Shown here piece by piece: positions 61,018-64,000 of a DNA stretch of 64,000 nucleotides; position 1 is the first letter of the stretch, and every line of letters starts with the position of its first letter. A program made the translations under genes and the position numbers. Below the pieces are notes generated by a model. That model was given only the letters and a program-made list of their open reading frames with translations, was not told the DNA's origin and searched no databases. Source of the stretch: Streptomyces griseoaurantiacus (GTDB taxonomy: Bacteria; Actinomycetota; Actinomycetes; Streptomycetales; Streptomycetaceae); assembly GCA_014656015.1 (NCBI GenBank), contig BNBP01000003.1, positions 124,001 through 188,000 of the forward strand, in the 5' to 3' direction.

Positions 61018-61893
61018 ATGCGCTTCGCGACCCTCCGCATAGACGGAACCCTCACCGCCGCACGCATCGAGGGGGACCGCGCCGTCCTCCTCGACGCCGA
61101 GCACGCCGTCGAGGCCTACCTGCGGCGCGGGCGGCTGAAGGAGACCGGGGAGGTCGACGCGGGCAGCGCCCACTACGCCCGCGTCTCCCCGTCCCCGGCG
61201 CACATCCTGTGCGCCGGGCTCAACCACCGCGGCCACCTGGAGGAGCTGAAGCGCCCCGCGCCCACCTTCCCGACCCTCTTCGCCAAGTTCGCCTCCACGC
61301 TCACCGGTCCCCGCGACGTGATCGCCCTGCCGCGGGTCAGCGACCACATCGACGGGGAGGCGGAACTGGCGGTCGTCGTCGGGCGGCGCCTGCGCCGGGC
61401 CGACGTGCGCGAGGCGCGGGAGGGCATCGCCGGGTACACGGTGGCCAACGACATGTCCTTGCGGGACTGGCAGCACCGCACCACCGAGGCGCTCCAGGGC
61501 AAGGTCTTCGACCGCTCGACCCCGCTGGGTCCCGTCCTCGTCACCCCCGAGGAACTCGACGACGCTCGGGACCTCGCCGTCACCTGCACCGTGGACGGCG
61601 AGGAACGGCAGCGCGGCCGCACCAGCGAGCTGCTGTTCGGCCCGGCCGAACTGCTCGCCTACTGCAGCACCTTCCTCACCCTGGAACCCGGGGACGTCCT
61701 CCTCACCGGCGCCCCCGGCCGGACGTCCGCGGCCGACACCCCCCTCACCCCCGGCCGAACACTGGTCACGGCGGTGGAAGGCATCGGAGCGGCGATCAAC
61801 CCCACCACGGCCGATCCCCTGCCCGACACCCGCGACCTGTGGCGGGAACGCCTCGCGTCCGGGCCCGGCACCCCGGCGGACGAGACCCCGTGA
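61018..61893 (+). CDS. fumarylacetoacetate hydrolase family protein
   Basis: This 291-residue FAH-family enzyme carries core motifs FAKFASTLTGPRDVIALP, HIDGEAELAVVVGRRLRRAD, GYTVANDMSLRDWQHRTTEA and EPGDVLLTGAPGRTS. Metal-binding Glu/Asp residues are in DGEAELA and the GYTVANDMS region. Such enzymes hydrolyse or decarboxylate acylpyruvates in aromatic catabolism. The ATG at 61018 follows GGAGG. The gene lies between the MBL gene and MarR. Confidence 0.9.
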   Translation: MRFATLRIDGTLTAARIEGDRAVLLDAEHAVEAYLRRGRLKETGEVDAGSAHYARVSPSPAHILCAGLNHRGHLEELKRPAPTFPTLFAKFASTLTGPRDVIALPRVSDHIDGEAELAVVVGRRLRRADVREAREGIAGYTVANDMSLRDWQHRTTEALQGKVFDRSTPLGPVLVTPEELDDARDLAVTCTVDGEERQRGRTSELLFGPAELLAYCSTFLTLEPGDVLLTGAPGRTSAADTPLTPGRTLVTAVEGIGAAINPTTADPLPDTRDLWRERLASGPGTPADETP

Positions 61894-61927
61894 ACCCCGG
61901 GGCAATGCGCCGTGAACCCCGGGTCGC

Positions 61928-61940
61928 GGGGGGGGGGGGG
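61928..61940. repeat. homopolymer of 13 G residues
   Basis: An uninterrupted run of 13 G lies between the FAH stop and the MarR start. Such tracts slip during replication and are also prone to sequencing error, so its length should be read with caution. Confidence 0.8.
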
Positions 61941-62013
61941 CCGGGGCCGGCACCGCATCACCCGCGACCCCTCGCACACCACACCCCCGCACGACATGCC
62001 TAGGATGCGGCCC

Positions 62014-62439
62014 ATGGACGAGGACACCCTGGCGGAGGACCTGCGGCAGGCCATCGGAGAGCTGGTCCGCACCGTACGGGTCGCGGACACCATGCCCTTC
62101 GGCGAGGCCGCCGTCCTGGGCCACCTCGCACGCACCGGTCCGCAGACCACGGCCGAGCTGGCGCAGCGCCGGGGGGTCACCCACCAGTCGTCCGCCAAGA
62201 CCGTCAAGGACCTGCGCGCCGAGGGCCTCGTCCGTACCGAGCCCCACCCCACCGACCGGCGCAAGCTCCTGGTCCACCTCACCGAGGCCGGCCGCACCCG
62301 GCTGCACGCCGCGCGCGCCCAGCGCTCCGACCGCATGGGCGCCGCCCTCGGCGAAGCACTCACCCCCGAGGAGCGGCAACTCCTGCGCGAGGCCGTCCCC
62401 CTGCTCACCCGCCTGACCGCCCACCTGCGGGAGCACTGA
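62014..62439 (+). CDS. MarR family transcriptional regulator
   Basis: This 141-residue MarR protein begins MDEDTLAEDLRQAIGELVRT. The winged helix is GEAAVLGHLARTGPQTTAEL, then AQRRGVTHQSSAKTVKDLRA, then the wing TEPHPTDRRKLLVHLTEAG. In-frame ATGs at 61996 and 62005 could extend it by up to six residues. It ends the MBL-FAH operon and may control it through the GTTGTACA boxes at 60288-60310. It lies just after a poly-G tract. Confidence 0.88.
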   Translation: MDEDTLAEDLRQAIGELVRTVRVADTMPFGEAAVLGHLARTGPQTTAELAQRRGVTHQSSAKTVKDLRAEGLVRTEPHPTDRRKLLVHLTEAGRTRLHAARAQRSDRMGAALGEALTPEERQLLREAVPLLTRLTAHLREH

Positions 62440-62445
62440 GCCTCT

Positions 62446-62643
62446 TCAGCGTTGGCGCTTCAGGGTGAGGACGGCTTTGGCGATTGACCTCATGCGGGTG
62501 GTGCTGCAGCGGGACCTGCGGAAGATCCGCCAGGACTTCAGGCGGGCCGCTCCGCGCTCAACCGGTGCCCGTGCCGCGGCCAGAGCCCGGTTGACGATCT
62601 TCTCGGTAGGGGTGAGTTCCCGCAGAGGACTGCGTCTGATGCT
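62446..62643 (-). pseudogene. transposase C-terminal remnant (IS5-like)
   Basis: A 65-codon open stretch on the minus strand encodes LTPTEKIVNRALAAARAPVE, RGAARLKSWRIFRRSRCSTT and RMRSIAKAVLTLKRQR, then a stop at 62446-62448. This matches the C-terminal end of IS5-family (DDE endonuclease) transposases. The frame is closed by TGA just upstream (62644-62646), so only the last ~60 residues survive. It is a decayed fragment. No inverted repeats remain visible. It borders the duplicated secreted-protein region. Confidence 0.72.
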
Positions 62644-62814
62644 TCACCGACCGTCCCCGATCGGTAGCCCGCTCGAAGAAGCTCAGGGAATCCCGCTCGC
62701 ACGTACACGGTCCGCGTCGAATCTCGGCACCACCGGAGAGCAGTGCGTGACCTGGGAAAGCAGACATCATGTCGGCAGTCGCGCAGGCATGCCTCGTGAC
62801 ACGACAAAGAACAC

Positions 62815-62980
62815 GTTTCGACGGTGTTCGAAAGGATGGCTGGTATCTGCGGCCGGCACCTACGGTACGACGCAAAGGGGTCGACCACAGCAGGCGGCAT
62901 CGGTCGACCGAGTGGCAGGTTCCCACGGGTGTCTGCTCGAACTGGCGTCGCAGTGGGGCCCCGGACAGGGGGACTTCTGA
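62815..62980 (+). repeat. conserved leader of the first small secreted gene
   Basis: These 166 nt precede the ATG at 62981 and are closely matched by 63580-63743. Shared blocks are GTGTTCGAAAGGATGGCTGG, CTACGGTACGACGC, and two GGTCGACC palindromes at 62879-62886 and 62902-62909, 23 bp apart. The SD region is AGGGGGA. The leader is longer than needed for translation, so a regulatory role is likely. Confidence 0.8.
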
Positions 62981-63313
62981 ATGCAGTTGCTCAAAAAGCA
63001 TGTGACTCGGACAGCTCTGGTTCTCGCCCTTGGCACTGGAATTCTCATCGGCAGCTCCAGCAGTGCTTCAGCCGCGTACTTGAGCTACAAGTGCGATGAC
63101 GGGCGGGCCTGTGTGTACGACACTTTGGGGCAGGTCTGGAACATGGAACACTGTGGAAACAACCCGATCTACGGTCGCTTCAACTATGCCAAGGCCCACG
63201 GCAACACCTTCAGGGTGTGGTACCAGAACAACACTTGGGATTTCGTCTCGGCTTGGACTGAGCGCAGCCTGGACGGCGGAAACATGGTCACGCAAGTAGA
63301 CGTGTATTGCTGA
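62981..63313 (+). CDS. small secreted cysteine protein, copy 1
   Basis: This 110-residue exported protein has a signal peptide (MQLLKKHVTRTALVLALGTG to SSASAA). The mature ~78 residues carry four cysteines (YKCDDGRACVY, EHCGNNP, VYC at the end), which could form two disulfides, with aromatic blocks VWNMEHC, FRVWYQNNTWDFVSAW and RSLDGGNMV. It resembles peptidase-inhibitor-like small secreted actinomycete proteins, but I cannot name it with confidence. Codon use is less G/C-biased than in neighbours. A second copy follows at 63744. Confidence 0.85.
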   Translation: MQLLKKHVTRTALVLALGTGILIGSSSSASAAYLSYKCDDGRACVYDTLGQVWNMEHCGNNPIYGRFNYAKAHGNTFRVWYQNNTWDFVSAWTERSLDGGNMVTQVDVYC

Positions 63314-63330
63314 GCACTGGCGACAGAAGA

Positions 63331-63358
63331 GGCCCCCTCCAATCCTGGGCAGGGGGCC
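63331..63358 (+). terminator. terminator after copy 1 of the secreted gene
   Basis: GGCCCCCT (63331-63338) and AGGGGGCC (63351-63358) make a perfect 8-bp stem with a 12-nt loop, 18 nt after the stop codon. Confidence 0.7.
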
Positions 63359-63579
63359 GGCTGCTTGACGGTCGAGTCCCCCTCGGCGTTCCCGGGAAAG
63401 TGCGTCGTGCTCGGCGTTCGGGTAAGTGCGTCGTGGCGGCCGCCGGGTGGGCGTGCCTGGCCCCACCGGCCCGCGAAGACGGGCTTTGCTGCGTCCTGGC
63501 CATCAAGGCCTTTTTGCTCCAGTAGGGCGATGCCGGCTCAACGCCCTCGCAGCCACGACGGGTGAGGGTCCGACTGCTC
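63359..63579. other. intergenic spacer between the two secreted genes
   Basis: No convincing gene. It contains a direct repeat AAGTGCGTCGTG (two copies about 26 nt apart near 63400 and 63425) and no recognisable promoter; frames here lack family support. Confidence 0.5.
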
Positions 63580-63743
63580 GTTTCGATGGTGTTCGAAAGG
63601 ATGGCTGGTGTTCACGGGCGGCGCTACGGTACGACGCGAAGAGGTCGACCACAGCGCGTGGCATCGGTCGACCACGTAGCAGGTTCTCACGGGCGTCTGC
63701 TCGGACTGACGTCACAGTGGGCCCCGAACAAGGAGGCTTCTGG
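63580..63743 (+). repeat. conserved leader of the second small secreted gene
   Basis: This 164-nt copy of the leader at 62815-62980 keeps the GTGTTCGAAAGGATGGCTGG block, CTACGGTACGACGC, and both GGTCGACC palindromes at 63643-63650 and 63666-63673, again 23 bp apart. The SD region is AAGGAGG. Confidence 0.8.
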
Positions 63744-64000
63744 ATGCAGTTGCTCAAGAAGCACGTGACCCGTATTGCTGTGGCCCTCGCCCTCGGTACC
63801 GGCACGCTCATCGGCGGCTCCGGCACTGCTTCAGCTGCCGACGTCCATCCCCAGTACTGGAACTACAAATGTGATTACGGACGGGCCTGCATATACTCGA
63901 TCTCCGGACAGGTCTGGAATGCGGACCAATGTGGAGTGAACCCTGTCAACGGCGTCTACAACTATGCCAAGGCCCATGGCAACAGCTTCAGGGTGTGGTA
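63744..64000 (+). CDS. small secreted cysteine protein, copy 2, truncated by window end
   Basis: 85 codons are visible. The signal peptide MQLLKKHVTRIAVALALGTG to TASAAD is nearly identical to copy 1. The mature part WNYKCDYGRACIYSISGQVW, then NADQCGVNPVNGVYNYAKAH, keeps the same cysteines and aromatics but has a short inserted segment (DVHPQYW). The 3' end is outside the window. Together with copy 1 it is a tandem duplication including the leader. Confidence 0.85.
   Translation, partial: MQLLKKHVTRIAVALALGTGTLIGGSGTASAADVHPQYWNYKCDYGRACIYSISGQVWNADQCGVNPVNGVYNYAKAHGNSFRVW

Noticed and set aside
62465..62980. 171-codon plus-strand ORF across the transposase remnant and leader
   Set aside because: It runs antisense to the transposase tail and through the conserved noncoding leader, with no family match.

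Overview
The window looks like chromosomal DNA from a high-GC actinomycete, almost certainly a Streptomyces. GC content is extreme, third codon positions are nearly all G or C, and GTG starts are common. Many overlaps are 4-nt (ATGA/GTGA). The families present are typical of the genus: XRE-DUF5753/DUF397 pairs, DUF3027, DUF2771, futalosine-route menaquinone enzymes and a CebR-controlled cellulase. I found no rRNA, tRNA, CRISPR array, replication origin or complete insertion sequence.

Layout. 0-6 kb is accessory in character: a hypothetical protein, two Uma2-family nuclease-like proteins, a GNAT enzyme, a winged-helix protein, an XRE/DUF397 pair, and a VapBC toxin-antitoxin module bounded by a 23-bp direct repeat. 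6-12 kb holds a DinB-like protein, an HD phosphohydrolase, a secreted RICIN-domain lectin, a maleylpyruvate-isomerase-like/GNAT fusion, and the amino-sugar pair rpiR-murQ. 12-17 kb has two regulatory operons: CPBP protease-histidine kinase-response regulator, and ECF sigma factor-CU044_5270-type membrane protein. 17-22.5 kb has cutC, a HelD-like RNAP-associated helicase, small proteins and a degenerate repeat tract. 22.7-24.7 kb is a two-gene RloA/RloB (AbiL-like) putative phage-defence cassette. 24.7-30 kb has divergent XPB-type helicase and helicase-C genes plus an HAD phosphatase.

30-33.4 kb is an AKR-SDR operon with a divergent TetR regulator and two 20-bp operators, followed by four tandem copies of a ~126-bp intergenic repeat. 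33.4-43 kb is conserved core: a cold-shock protein, the overlapping operon MFS-DUF2771-mqnB-mqnD, DUF3027 and a sacsin-like ATPase. 43-57 kb has a secreted protein, a P-type ATPase, an NCS2 purine permease, a MarR/MFS pair, a 2'-5' RNA ligase-like phosphodiesterase, a 29-codon membrane microprotein, an AKR, a third Uma2 protein, an SGNH hydrolase, and a GH5-CBM2 cellulase under a perfect CebR operator. 57-64 kb has a SnoaL-like protein and FAD monooxygenase divergent from a TetR gene with three tandem operators, then an MBL-FAH-MarR operon, a transposase remnant, and a tandem pair of small secreted cysteine proteins whose ~165-nt leaders are also duplicated. The last gene runs off the window.

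Most likely to repay follow-up: the repeat-bounded vapBC cassette, the duplicated secreted-protein units with paired GGTCGACC palindromes, the RloAB cassette with its private palindrome, the leaderless rpiR start, and the TetR protein carrying a long Gly-Ala-Glu/Lys repeat insert.
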